Assembly: GCA_905221615.1 (NCBI GenBank)
Contig: CAJNDT010000966.1
Location: 43,739-107,738, forward strand
Reading direction: 5' to 3'
Source: Symbiodinium sp. CCMP2592
Taxonomy: Eukaryota; Sar; Dinophyceae; Suessiales; Symbiodiniaceae
DNA length: 64,000 nucleotides
Each line of letters begins with the position of its first letter. Positions within the stretch are counted from its first letter, which is position 1. The notes under the pieces were generated by a model. It did not search any database. It was given only the letters and a program-made list of their open reading frames with translations, and was not told the origin of the DNA. Shown piece by piece: positions 10,034-20,742 of the stretch. Both the position numbers and the translations under genes were made by a program.

Positions 10034-10500
10034 TTCTTGTCATGATTAAGGTGTCTGCAGAGCAGGGAAAGCTTGCAGGCTCTTATGACGCATATTCAGT
10101 ACAGCCTATGAGATTTAAGAAGTATTGCAGGGCCCACTACACAACCCAAAAGCCCAAAAACCAATTCTCTCTAGGTATGTCCAGAGTACTATAGGATGAC
10201 TTAGGCTCTCTGGGAAAGGTCGCAATGTGCTCGTAAGCCCATGAACGCACCCTGGCCAGGTTTGGGGTTGGGAGCTTAGGGAAAGTTTAGGGTCTATCCC
10301 GTGCTCACAGTTTGGGAGGGTCTGTATGACTTTCAGCTTTGTTTACATCTGTCTAAAGGGTTTTCTGTAAAGTGTCCTTGTTCAAGGTTTGGGGTTTCCA
10401 GTTTTGGGTTTGGGCCACCGTTTGAGGTTCAACGTGAGGGCAGTAGGGTGTTAAAGCGTCTGTGCCTGACTTCTCCGCATGCGAAACTTGCGTGAATTCC

Positions 10501-10616
10501 TACGGTTGATGATACAAATCCTGCATTACCCATAATAAGCCATAATACGGAATATACCATCAATCCCATAATTTAGGGTCCTTTAAGGTAATGCAGGATT
10601 TATATCATCAACCGTA
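10501..10616. repeat. F1 inverted-repeat element
   Basis: Ends TACGGTTGATGATACAAATC and GATTTATATCATCAACCGTA, with CCTGCATTACC next to them and an interior AATTTAGGGTCCTTTAAGG. A complete copy of the commonest family in the window. Confidence 0.85.
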
Positions 10617-10748
10617 CAATTGCTAATTGGTTAAACCTGTTTATGACAGTGGTATTGATCATGATTCATGATGATGCTGCTGCTGCTGATATTGTGATGT
10701 TCTCCCAGTTTATGTACAAGGAAGCGGCTACTAGCAGAACATCGTCAG

Positions 10749-10854
10749 TGTGGGAGTTTCCTAAAACAGGGGACCCTAATATAGCACCTTAAATGGTAGG
10801 ATCCTATTCACGGACCCCAAAATAAGGTACCCTAATTTTCGGAACCCCCCCCAT
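10749..10854. repeat. F6 inverted-repeat element
   Basis: TGTGGGAGTTTCCTAAAACA to TTTTCGGAACCCCCCCCAT, interior GGGGACCCTAATATAGCACC and GGACCCCAAAATAAGGTACC. Confidence 0.75.
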
Positions 10855-10934
10855 ATTTCTGTAAAGCTTGTGGGAGGAAGGCCGAAGAACTTGGACGTGG
10901 AGATCGGATGATCTACACGGTTTTCCTTCTTTTT

Positions 10935-11045
10935 CTACCTATAGAGGCTCATACCCTACCCCTGTTTATTAGTTCTATGGTTAAGACCTGGTTTACAGAA
11001 AAGTAGCTACCCTGAAAAGGGGTAGGGTATGAGCCTACAGGTAGG
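10935..11045. repeat. F12 inverted-repeat element (single copy)
   Basis: CTACCTATAGAGGCTCATAC at one end and GTATGAGCCTACAGGTAG at the other, with CCCTACCCC/GGGGTAGGG continuing the arms. No second copy seen. Confidence 0.65.
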
Positions 11046-11335
11046 TTCAGGCTTGGGGGGAAACCAACGTTCCAACTGGCTTGCTTCTACTGCATCTACC
11101 CTGGACCCTAAATAAGATCGAAACCCTAATAACCCTGCACCCACGACAATCCAACAACCTTTAAACTCAAACCATAAGCAAACCTAGAACGCAATTATGA
11201 AGGCTCTTAGGAAACAACTCGATATATACTAAAACATCACAAGACTCCAAACCCAACAACTCTAAATCAAGCAAGCAGACCACAATCGTCTTTTGCTTGG
11301 CTCTGTGAGCGCAGAAAGTGAGCGCAGCTGCTGCT

Positions 11336-11440
11336 GCGGCTGCTACTACTACTACTACTACTGCTACTACTCATGCTACTACGTACTGCTGCCAGCACCA
11401 CCACCACCACCAACACCAGCACCACCACCAGCGGGGGGCA
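11336..11440. repeat. CTG/CTA/CAC triplet tract
   Basis: CTGCTGCGGCTGCTACTACT followed by CACCACCACCAACACC runs. Reading through it gives homopolymer-like peptides in several frames, so it is not taken as coding. Confidence 0.75.
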
Positions 11441-11524
11441 TCAACCGCAGAGGTCTTCGGATCCACGTACACACGCTTTCCCAGACAATCTCACACTTGC
11501 TGACCGAGGGTTCCTTCCTCTAGG

Positions 11525-11690
11525 CCTTTTCAGGTTTAGGGTGTAGGGGTTTAGGGTTTAAGGTAAAGGAGGTTTAAGGTTTGTGGATTAGGGTTTAGGT
11601 TTTAGGGTTTAGGGCTTAGGTTGTCGGGTTTAGGAGTTTAGGGTTTAAGGCTTTGGTTGTAGGGTTTAGGGGCTTGGGGTTTAGGACTCA
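11525..11690. repeat. Degenerate telomere-like TTTAGGG block
   Basis: About 20 TTTAGGG-related words over 165 bp, mixed with GTTTAAGG and GTGTAGGG variants. Confidence 0.75.
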
Positions 11691-11814
11691 GGATTCGAAG
11701 GATGGAGGAGCGCAGGGTTGAGGGTCAAAGGGGGCCTTCGACGTTACTTGGAGGATCCTCAAAGGGATCTATAGGGTTCCTTAAAGGGATCTATAGGGTT
11801 TAAGGTTTAGGGTC

Positions 11815-11928
11815 TACTTGGAGGATCGTAGGACATAGTAAGTAAGGTTATAAGTACCTTAAGTGGGGTTATAAGTATAGTTACCCTAATCATCACCCCA
11901 GTTACTAAGTCCTATGATCCTTTAAGTA
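11815..11928. repeat. F2 inverted-repeat element
   Basis: TACTTGGAGGATCGTAGGAC at the left and CCTATGATCCTTTAAGTA at the right, inverted, with TAGTAAGTAAGGTTATAAG inside. Confidence 0.7.
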
Positions 11929-11950
11929 CCGAGGGTCCAGGCATGACGTC

Positions 11951-12061
11951 ACATGGGAGTTTCCAAAAAAAGGGGACGCACATATAGTAACCTAAATAGT
12001 AGGATCCGTATTATAAGGATCCCCAAATAAGGTACCCCCAAATCTTCGGAAACTCCCATGT
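11951..12061. repeat. F6 inverted-repeat element
   Basis: ACATGGGAGTTTCCAAAAAA and TCGGAAACTCCCATGT ends. The interior ATAGTAGGATCC...GGATCCCC is itself inverted. Confidence 0.8.
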
Positions 12062-12374
12062 TGAACTTGTGAAAACCAACGCGTCTGCACGTGGGAGTTG
12101 CAGAAAACGGGGGGGACACTACGGTTGAACCCATTATAGTAGGTCGTGCACCGTAAAACCCTGAGCACGATAATTGCACCATATACAAAAACAGCGACCC
12201 TGCAAATCCTCTTGTGGAACCTTTTTATAGGACGCCTATTATGGGTCCCCAACCCAAAACCCGAAAATCCTTTAGATCCCTTAAAGGGACCCCTTAAACG
12301 TAGTTACCCTTATAGATCCCCTTAAAGGAACCCTAGATTTTACATCATCAGCCGTAGTTTTCTGGAGCTCCCAT

Positions 12375-12446
12375 ATATTCCAAGCCATCGAACTGGAGGA
12401 GGAGCCGAGCTATCGATTCGGCTACGTCTTGCGGGCCGGGGATTTC
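12375..12446 (-). CDS. Candidate exon, gene unknown
   Basis: After a minus-strand CTAAG acceptor an open frame reads E-I-P-G-P-Q-D-V-A-E-S-I-A-R-L-L-L-Q-F-D, then L-E-Y-M-G. It is bounded by a GC dinucleotide (ATGGGA|GCTCC) and a lone F1 end (12336-12355). Composition is gene-like, but no family is recognised and the rest of the gene is not assigned. Confidence 0.3.
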
Positions 12447-12985
12447 CTTAGTTTGGATCTGTCTCGGCTTTTTAAGTAGGAAGTGTATGTTGACAAATAC
12501 AGAACTGCGACATTAATGCTTTTGACCCGAGCTTACAGCATTGTGTTAGGATTGGGACTTTCTGTGATTTTACGGCATTTTATGGCCTCTCACGAAGGCT
12601 GACTTTCTTTTTCCATGGGGTAGGTTTAGCGCTAAGGGTCTTTTGTAGGGTACTTCCTTGGCTTGGTGTCTCCACCTGCTGTTTACTCGGATTTCATAGG
12701 ATAGCATAGGTGTTTGAACGAGCTTCATAGAGATAAGGTTGCAGTTCCTCAAAAAGACGGACATGGATGTTGCTTGTCGGGCTTTAACCGATGGAAAGAC
12801 CCAAGAAAACTGATAATAAGTGGCAAGGTACCTTCAGCTGAAAAGGCTGTCCAGCTGAGCCAGTGTACCTTGGCGCAATTGATATGGGGCTTAGGGTTGA
12901 TCAGAGAATGCTCGAAAACGTCACTTCTGTTCCAATTCCAAGGTAGCCATTCCCATTCTGGCTTGCCGTTTCTGAACAAGTCCCA

Positions 12986-13125
12986 TACTTGGAGGGTTGG
13001 GGGACCTAGTAAGTAGGTAATAAGTAGACGTTTGAGTAACTACCCTAAATGGCATCCTAACTGGGCGTATGGTTCATATAACTCCATCAAACAACTACTT
13101 ACTAAGTCCCCCGACCCTCCAAGTA
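12986..13125. repeat. F2 inverted-repeat element
   Basis: ATACTTGGAGGGTTGGGGGAC to GTCCCCCGACCCTCCAAGTA, near-perfect inverted ends of about 40 nt. Confidence 0.8.
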
Positions 13126-13497
13126 GTACCCTTCCAACAACCCCAAGGCATCCTGTGAACCTTTCTAGAAACGCCTTACCCAAACCCTAAACTACAAGCC
13201 CTAAACCCCAAAACCAAATACCATCATGACGAAGACGCTTAAACCCTAAACTACAAACCCTTAAATTACAAGCCCAGCATGGCGAGTGCGCTTAAAGCCT
13301 AAACTACAAACCCCAACCCCTAACTTAACGAATACCGTTAAACCCTCAACTACAAACCCTGAGCCCAACATAACGAATACCCTAAACCCTGGATCCACCA
13401 AGACACCGACCGAGGCAGAAGCGCACAGCAGCCTCCGTCTCCTGCGGGAGTCCTGAGATAACGAAGCCTGGGCTGTTCAGTAGGGTTCAGAGTTTAA

Positions 13498-13612
13498 CGT
13501 TCAGGGTTTAGGGTTGAGGGTGTAGGGTTCCGGGTTTAGGAGTTTAGGGTTTAGGGTGTAGGGTTGAGGATTTAGAGTTTAGGGTTTAGGAGTTTAGGGT
13601 TGAGGGTTTTAC
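13498..13612. repeat. Telomere-like TTTAGGG block
   Basis: Roughly 14 TTTAGGG or GTTGAGGG-type units in 115 bp. Confidence 0.75.
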
Positions 13613-13903
13613 CCAGGCTGTGCAGTGACATAGTGGGGGTTTCTTCTCTAGGGCTTTGCATGTATTTCTTTTCCTGTCGGTTCTGTTGTAATAGAAACCC
13701 AGAAGCACAAGTCCAGAAGTTCCAACCTAGAAACCATTAAGCCTGAAACCCTAAACCCCTTTATAGCACCCTTTACAGGAACCCTTATAGATCCCTTTAA
13801 AAGGACCCCTTGTCCTTGGATCCCTAGGCCCATAGATCCCTTTAAGGAACCCTATAGATCCCTTTGAAAGAACCCAAGAAACCATTGAGGAGTAGATCTC
13901 CAC

Positions 13904-13971
13904 CTCGGGTTTTCATCGCAGCTGCATCCGCCGCGCGCCGAAGGAGGGCATCGGCCGGCAGAATCGACACC
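13904..13971 (-). CDS. Candidate exon beside an F2 element
   Basis: Acceptor ATTAG|GTGTCG and donor CCCGAG|GTGGAG bracket 68 nt reading V-S-I-L-P-A-D-A-L-L-R-R-A-A-D-A-A-A-M-K. The acceptor lies at the end of the F2 copy at 13977-14100, as expected if that element forms the upstream intron end. Gene not identified. Confidence 0.3.
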
Positions 13972-13976
13972 TAATA

Positions 13977-14100
13977 TACTTGGAGGATCATGGGACTTAG
14001 AAAGCAGGTTATAATTGTGGTTATAAGTCCCCTAAGTGGGATTATCCTAATTATAACCTACTTATAACCTTACTTACTAAGTCCCATGAGCCTTCAAGTA
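13977..14100. repeat. F2 inverted-repeat element
   Basis: TACTTGGAGGATCATGGGAC with CCCATGAGCCTTCAAGTA at the other end. It abuts a candidate exon on one side and an F5 element on the other. Confidence 0.8.
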
Positions 14101-14207
14101 GGGGTCTTAATAGTTAGAATTAGAATAGGGTTTTGGGCCCATTATACTATAATTATGAAAAGGAGGTTTTCAAAATAGTATAGGTAGTGTTTTAAGACCC
14201 CTATATT
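14099..14207. repeat. F5 inverted-repeat element
   Basis: TAGGGGTCTTAATAGTTAG...GGGCCCATTATACTATAATT...TTTAAGACCCCTA, starting at the last bases of the neighbouring F2 copy. Confidence 0.75.
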
Positions 14208-14358
14208 AGCGTTCAACTGCCAGGATTCCCCAGCGGCTTCTGTTCAGGAGTTCTTTCAATTTCAAGCATTCTAGAAGGGTCCTAGAAGACTTAACCCGAA
14301 ATCGCAAAGTCGCTAAGCCCTAAACTTAAAGGTCCTAAACCCCAAACTGTAAGGGTTC

Positions 14359-14531
14359 TACGGTTGATGACATAAATCCTGCAAAACCTTAAGGAGCCTA
14401 AACCATGGGAATTACGGTGTATTCCTTACTCTGGGTAAGTATTTCCCTAAACTCTAAACCCTAAACCCCTTATAGATCCCTTAAAGGAGCCTCTTCAAGG
14501 TGCTCTTATAGGATTCCTATCATCAACCGTA
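14359..14531. repeat. F1 element carrying another repeat inside
   Basis: Outer ends TACGGTTGATGACATAAATC and CTATCATCAACCGTA belong to F1. The middle includes telomere-like words and a CCTTATAGATCCCTTAAAGG module, so it is about 60 nt longer than the standard element. Confidence 0.7.
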
Positions 14532-15404
14532 TCAAGCGATCCTTATTATGGGGACCTCAACATAAGGTGCCCCTTGGTTTCGGAAACTCCTATTTGGGGT
14601 TGGGCTTCTGAATGATTCAGGGCTTACCTTGGCCCCCCTAAGAACCTATATTTTCGGAGATAAAGAAACCAAAATGAGGTTCAGCAGAAAGTGAAAACGT
14701 AGGTTGTTTAGTTTTTAGGTAGGATTAAGGCTTACAGAGTTTCGGAGTTTTAAAGCCATTGAAGCTTTAGACCTTGCCTTAAGTCTTCGGGGTTTTCGTC
14801 CTGAGCTTCTCAGCACTGTGCGGTTGACGCTCGCAGTAATGCAATTCGGTAAGCCCTGAGCCACCCTATACACGTCTTCCTCTGTAACAGTCTGTAAATT
14901 CCGAACCCCAAACCCGACGAACACCTGTCGATCCCATACAGAAACGCAAATGACAATCGCTATTATTATAAGCCCGAAACACTGCACCCTGGACTATAAC
15001 CTCCCGAACCTCTAAACCCTAATCCCTTAACCCAAAACCCCTCTATAGAACCCTTATAAATCCCATTGAAGGAACCCTTATGGATCCCTTTAAAAGAACT
15101 CCAAAACCCCTACCACTCAGATAAGTGGCTTCAGCCCCTTGGAGGATTTTTGGCCCATAGAGCCTATAGTGCTTGATCCTCGGATGTCTTCAGGGTTTTG
15201 GGTAACTTTATATGCAACCTAGGACTACAAAAAGGCAACAAGGGTATTACTGGGCATCCTGGTAGGGATGCTATCAGTATTTAGGGGTTCCTGTACCGGT
15301 TCCGTTCAAGGGATTCTGTATATTATTGTTTTGGAGGGTGCGCGCTTCCTAAGGGTGCTAAAGGGGTTCTATATGGCTACTACAAGGGTTCCTTTACTTT
15401 GTGC

Positions 15405-15512
15405 TCTTATACATATACATACAGCGCATACATAAACAAATATATAGATATATATTTGTATAATACGATATAGTATTTGTGCATATACACATATATATAT
15501 ATATATATATAT

Positions 15513-15543
<31 letters not shown>

Positions 15544-15640
15544 TCTATATATACGCATAAAAATATGATATACTTTTACAGATCTAGATCGATAGCTGGT
15601 GCTTTAGGGAGGCGGAGGACGGTGTGTGTGTGTGTGTGTG
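15405..15640. repeat. (AT)n and (GT)n microsatellites
   Basis: Two pure (AT) blocks between 15489 and 15543 and a GTGTGTGTGTGTGTGTGTGTG run at about 15622-15640. Confidence 0.85.
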
Positions 15641-17111
15641 TAAACAAGGCATCCTCGAACCAAAGAGTGAGTATACGCTTAAGCTTGCTGCTGAAGCTGC
15701 AGTTGGGGGGTGTGCATTTGTGCTTAGGATAGGTGTGGCTCGAAGGCTTCCAGAGGATGTGATAGGACCCTCTAAAATTCGAAAGGCTTCTTAGCCAGAG
15801 TTTCACCTCATTAGTATTACCCGCTGAGGATCCACCGGAGCTCGCGAGCGGCAAAGAGCCCTTCCTTGGCAGCATCCAAAGTGTTTGGGGGCGTAGGCTT
15901 TGTTTTGGGGTTTAGGGTTTAGGCTTAGGGGCGTAAGTTTGCTTTGGGGTTTAGGGTGTAGGGCTTAGGGTTGAGGCAAGTGTTTGGGGCATCGGGCGTG
16001 ATTTTTCAAGGCCTTGTAAGGTTTTGTAAGGGTGTTGGCTTGAGAGGGCTTCCGTTTTAACTATACCCCCCCCTTAGAACCATAACAAAAATACTATTTC
16101 TATTTTTCTCTTAGGTTAGTTAAAACAAAGGAGGTCTTTGGCAAGTCGGGCTTCTGGCTCGAGGGTTTATTTCGGTTTAAGGCGACGTTTAGGGATCAGG
16201 GTTTGAAGCTTTTGAAGGTCTGGGGAGTCTAGGGTTTAGGGTTAAGGTTTAGGGTTTAGGGATCAGGGTTTAGCCCGGGGTTTAGGGTTTAGGTGTTTGG
16301 GAGCTTCGGGGTCTGACTTCGATGATCACTCTTCTGTTCGCGCAGATCATCCTGCAACATGCTACCCTGGAGTACATTACGTTATACTGGGCTCTCCTGC
16401 TCCACATTGGGCTATACACTGTGCCAAGCTCGGCACCACAGCTGGGCACCTATTTATAAGGTGAGCCAGGGACCCATCTTACACCTGACGAGCTTGGCAG
16501 CTGCTAACAGACAGAACCCGCCTCTATCAAAGATGGACTTCTCTGCAGAAGGCCCCGAATGCCCAGCCGGAAATCACCCCTAAGATCCCGTCCCAAAGCC
16601 CTAGAATAAGACCTTAAAGTTAAAGACGCGGGACTCCTAATCCTCATGCCGAAAGCCTTGCTGGCTCAAACTCTGAAATCCGCCACCCCTAAGAAGGAAA
16701 GCCCGAAACTCTTCAATTCGAACACCCTAGATCCCGGACCGTCCCGGCTAAATCTCTACAAAAGCTAGCCCTTTGCCGTAATATCAGGGCCTTGATAATT
16801 ATTTATTAAAATAGGGCTTGTAGCCCTTAAACGGAACCCCCGAAATAGTGTTGGTAAGTATTCAGCTCCCTACAGCACCAACCCTAAGCCCTAGACCCTA
16901 AAACCCTAACCCCTCTCCCCTAAACCCCTAAACCCTACCAGGTGCAAGCCAATCCTATACCACCCTTAGCACCATTATAAATTTAGTCCTTTAGTATTGT
17001 CTTGGGTTTTATCTGAACAAGAATTTAAAAGTACTTCCTAAGGAGACGGTAGAAAAGGAGCCCTAAGTCTCCTTAAAGGAGCCCGAAGTCTCCGATAATC
17101 CCTAAGGAGAC

Positions 17112-17245
17112 TACTTGGAGGGCTTGGACTCAGTAACTGGTTATTTTAAGGACTTATAAGTACCATAACCCCAATTAGGGTCCCTTTTCGGGTACTTATA
17201 AGTCTACTTCCTACCTACTTACTAAGTCCCCCGACCCTCCAAGTA
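17112..17245. repeat. F2 inverted-repeat element
   Basis: TACTTGGAGGGCTTGGACTC to GTCCCCCGACCCTCCAAGTA. Minus-strand sequence directly upstream of it (17246-17298) reads as a short exon-like frame with V-D-D-Q-R-L-R-S-F-L-E-A-L-P after a CCCAG. Confidence 0.7.
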
Positions 17246-17644
17246 TAGAATCGTGGGCAGAGCTTCAAGGAAGGACCGGAGCCGCTGGTCGTCCACTCCT
17301 GGGCAACACACGAAGGGCATGTGGGTTGTTTAGGGTTCTATAGAGGTTCCTTTACAGGGATCCATAACGGTTCTATCGGTTTAGGGTTTAGGGTAGGGAT
17401 CTATAAAGTTTAGGGTTTAGTGGTTGGTGGTGAGGGTTTGGGGGATTTGAGCGCTTTAGATTTACGGATTTGAGGGCATTGAGCTCTTGATTTGGGGGGG
17501 GGCCTAAAAAAACTGTTCATGGCGTTGGCCTTTACATTGGGGCTTGGTTACTTCCGAGTGTTGTTTTCGGGAGCTGGGGCCGTTAACGACCCGGTTCCAC
17601 AAGTACCGACAGCCTCTAGTCTCTCATTACTATCGACCTACAAT

Positions 17645-17756
17645 CTAGGATGCTCAACAACCTACATATCAAAAGGGCTCCCTTTTTGGTATTTGGTAAC
17701 TTTATAAGGAACCCAGGACTACAAAACGGGAATAAGGGTACTACCGGGCATCCTAG
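17645..17756. repeat. F4 inverted-repeat element
   Basis: CTAGGATGCTCAACAACC to ACCGGGCATCCTAG, with TTTGGTAACTTTATAAGGAAC inside. Confidence 0.8.
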
Positions 17757-17851
17757 CAATCCTATGGGCAACCTGGATCCGAAAGACGGGCGGCAGCAAA
17801 GCCCTGATACTGCCTAGCTGTAGCACCCTAAACCCCAGGCTACCAAAACCG

Positions 17852-17975
17852 TACTTGGAGGGGCAGGGGACTTAGTAAGTAGGTTATAAGTAGGGCTATA
17901 ATTGGGGTAACTCCATTTAGGGTACTTATCACTCTACTTAAAAACTACTGACTAAGTCCCCTGCCCCTCCAAGTA
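17852..17975. repeat. F2 inverted-repeat element, best preserved
   Basis: TACTTGGAGGGGCAGGGGAC and GTCCCCTGCCCCTCCAAGTA are perfectly inverted; AGTAAGTAGGTTATAAGTAG follows the left end. A useful reference copy for the family. Confidence 0.85.
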
Positions 17976-18729
17976 AATCCTAAACCCTAAACGTCCAAGC
18001 GTCTATGTAGAGCGGTAAATTCGTGGAGGCTTTCGGAAGCCTCAAAGAAAAGGCCGATCAGAAACACAACTGTGCCTGTAATGGCTTCTGCGCTCATCTG
18101 CAATATTCATAACTTCACTCTGGATTTCCAACCAAAGCCCTACACCAATCAAGTAGTGAAGCCTCGACCCGAGTAGTTCCAAAGCCCAGGCTCGTTCTCC
18201 AAGTACCTCTAATCTTCCGACTAGCGAAGCATCATCCACCTGGTGTTAGAGTTTAAGGCTTGGGGTTCAAGAGTCTGTTGCAACGACTTCTATCTTGACT
18301 GCAACGTTCTTAACATGAAGGTTGAGTCTTCAGGATTAGTTTTGCTGTTCTTGCCTTTTCTGTTTATTCGAGATTTTGTGGCCTAACATTGCTGTTGGCC
18401 GTAGGGCGTATGAGCTTAAGCTTTTTGGGGGTGCCGGATCTTATTTGGCTTTTGAGAGCCGAGGTAAGGTGCCAGTCTCTACACTCTCACCCACCCGCAC
18501 TTAAAGCCTCACAGGGATCGGGTTTTTTGGGGGGGCAGAAGAAGGGCGCAGAACCATGTGTTCAACCATCCATACAACACCTATCAGCACCCTTTCAAAA
18601 CCCCACGGGTTCCAACAAACCTGTTAAACCCTAAGCCCTTCATTCCTCAACCCTCATGACCCTTTACATCCGTAAATCCCTGCACAGAATTTCGGCTTTG
18701 ACCGGGCCTCGCTCTCCTGAACTTAAAGG

Positions 18730-18818
18730 GGTGGTTGTCAAAATTAAGGTCCCTTTTGGGGTACCCTAAAGATTAGGTATTAGGGACCCCAAAAGGGATC
18801 CTAATTTTGACAACCACC
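18730..18818. repeat. F7 inverted-repeat element
   Basis: GGTGGTTGTCAAAATTAAGG and CCTAATTTTGACAACCACC, with CCCTTTTGGGGTACCC between. At 89 bp it is among the shortest elements. Confidence 0.85.
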
Positions 18819-19178
18819 AAATGCACACCTAACCCTTTTAACCTTAAGGAATCAGTCCTTCATTGACTCCTTTCAGGAGCCCTTACTAAAGTTCATACAG
18901 AAACCCCAAACCCCCAACGCTCTTCAAACTCTGTAAACATCCTGTAGCACCCTACAGCCCTCCCTCGAGGGAGTTCAAAACCCTTGCATCTAGGCCCCCA
19001 AGGGACACTGGCTAGTAAAGACCACTTTGACACAATCCAGAATTGTCGCTTTGAGGAAGTATATGAACGGCATCGCTTTACCCTCCCTGAACTCTAATTA
19101 AACCTCAAACCCCTATAGATCCCTTTAAAGGAACCCGAAACCCTAAACCCTATAGATCCCTTTAACCCCCAGCTGAAC

Positions 19179-20711
19179 CCTTATTGGCCTCGCTTTTCCT
19201 GCGCAGCCGCCCGGCCAGCTGCGCTGCCAGGAGCTGCGCTTCGGCTACGGCAGCCTCTGGAGGCTTGAATCAAGCTCGAGAATTCTTTTACTTTAGTTTT
19301 GGCGGGACCTTTTCCAACTGCACTAAGCTAGATAAGAAGGGTAAAGGCGGTATGAGGTTTAGGTGCGCCTTTGCAGCTCCGTTCGTAATAATCATAATAC
19401 CTCGAATCGCTATTAAAATTGTCAAGGCCACATAACAGCTCCCAAGCCAATCTCAAACCGCCTCCATGCAAAACCCAAAACCCTAAACCTACTAAGGCAG
19501 GGTTTGGTCTGCTGCCTCTGCAGCTCCGTTCGGGAAGTCCTTGTCATCCAAAGCTCGAAGCATTGGCCAGAAAGAAGGCGGCAAGGGCTCATTGGCTTCC
19601 TGAAGAGTAGGTCTCCGGGTTCAGGCTTTCAAGATGTAAATATTATAGCACCTTCAAAGTGAGCCCTAAACCCTATAAAGCCTTAAGCCACCAGGACCTA
19701 GAAAGCTGAAGCCTTTCCCTCCTACAAAAACCTTAAAGGAACAAGAAGGCAAATTGGTTTAGGGCTGAGGGTTCAAGCTTTAAACTTACTTAAGGTTTAG
19801 GGTTTTGAAACCCCCAAAGTAAGCCCACAGGACTTGTAAACCCTTAAGCTCGCAGGCCCTCCTGACCTCAACAACCCAAAACCCTCAATCCCTCAAAGAA
19901 AAGCCTAAGGAGAGCCTCAAAGCCTCGAAACCTCAAAAACCCCAAAACCATCCACCCGAAAACTCTTCGGAAGGTATCTTTCTTGTAGGGGCAGGGGACT
20001 TGGTAAGTAGAGTTATTATAAGTTTAAGTACCCTAAATGGAGTTACCCCCAATTATAACCCTACTTATAACCTACTTACTACGTCCCCTGCCCCTCCAAG
20101 TAGGGTCTATGTTATGGAGAAACCCTCAGAGGGAATCTCAAGGCCTGAACCCGCAAGTCCCCAAACACCAAGAACCCTTAAACCAGACCTATAGGTTTAG
20201 GGTTTAGGGTTTAGGGGTTTAGGGTTTAGGGTATACTCTCCATTGTAGTTCCTTTGTTTGGTTAACCAAAATCTCTATTTTAGGATCCTAACCATAAAAC
20301 TGGATAACCCAAAAAAGGAACTGCAATGGAGACTATAGGTAGAGCCTGCAACTCTTCAGAACCTTTTCCAACTCTTACAGGGAGAACCCGCTAAGGAACC
20401 CTAAACCCCTATCACCCCCCCCCCCCCCCCACAACTTCATATAGGGAGAACCCTTCAAGGAACCCTAAACCCCTATCAAACCCCCCAAACTCTTTTAGGG
20501 AGAACCCTTTGAGGAACCTTTCAGCCCTATCAAAACCCATCCCAAAGAGAGCCTCAAGACCCTGCTCCGTCAGCCGAGTCTGCGTGGCGTCGATGCGGTT
20601 GGCCAGGGAAAGGTCGAAAAGCTCGGGTGGGTCGGAGTCCTGTACCTTCAGGGCTTTTGGGGGTTTAGGGTCTAGGGTATGTATGCGTGTCCAAACACAG
20701 CATATCCCATA

Positions 20712-20742
<31 letters not shown>

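Larger units (their letters stand above)
10040..12360. other. Repeat-rich non-coding stretch
   Basis: Contains F1, F6, F12 and F2 elements, a trinucleotide tract and a long telomere-like block, listed individually. The frames at 11.3-11.5 kb are translated triplet repeats. Confidence 0.55.
14210..17240. other. Repeat-rich non-coding stretch
   Basis: Besides the F1 copy (14359-14531) it holds half an F6 (about 14535-14597), a truncated F4 (15196-15272), an (AT)n block with a (GT)n run (15405-15640), telomere-like words (16190-16290), a degenerate F5 (about 16781-16875) and an F2 (17112-17245). The frame at 14.7-15.0 kb on the minus strand has no recognisable motif. Confidence 0.5.

Noticed and set aside
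11293..11523. Plus-strand frames with poly-Tyr, poly-Thr and poly-His tracts
   Set aside because: They are three readings of one triplet repeat; no frame is favoured.
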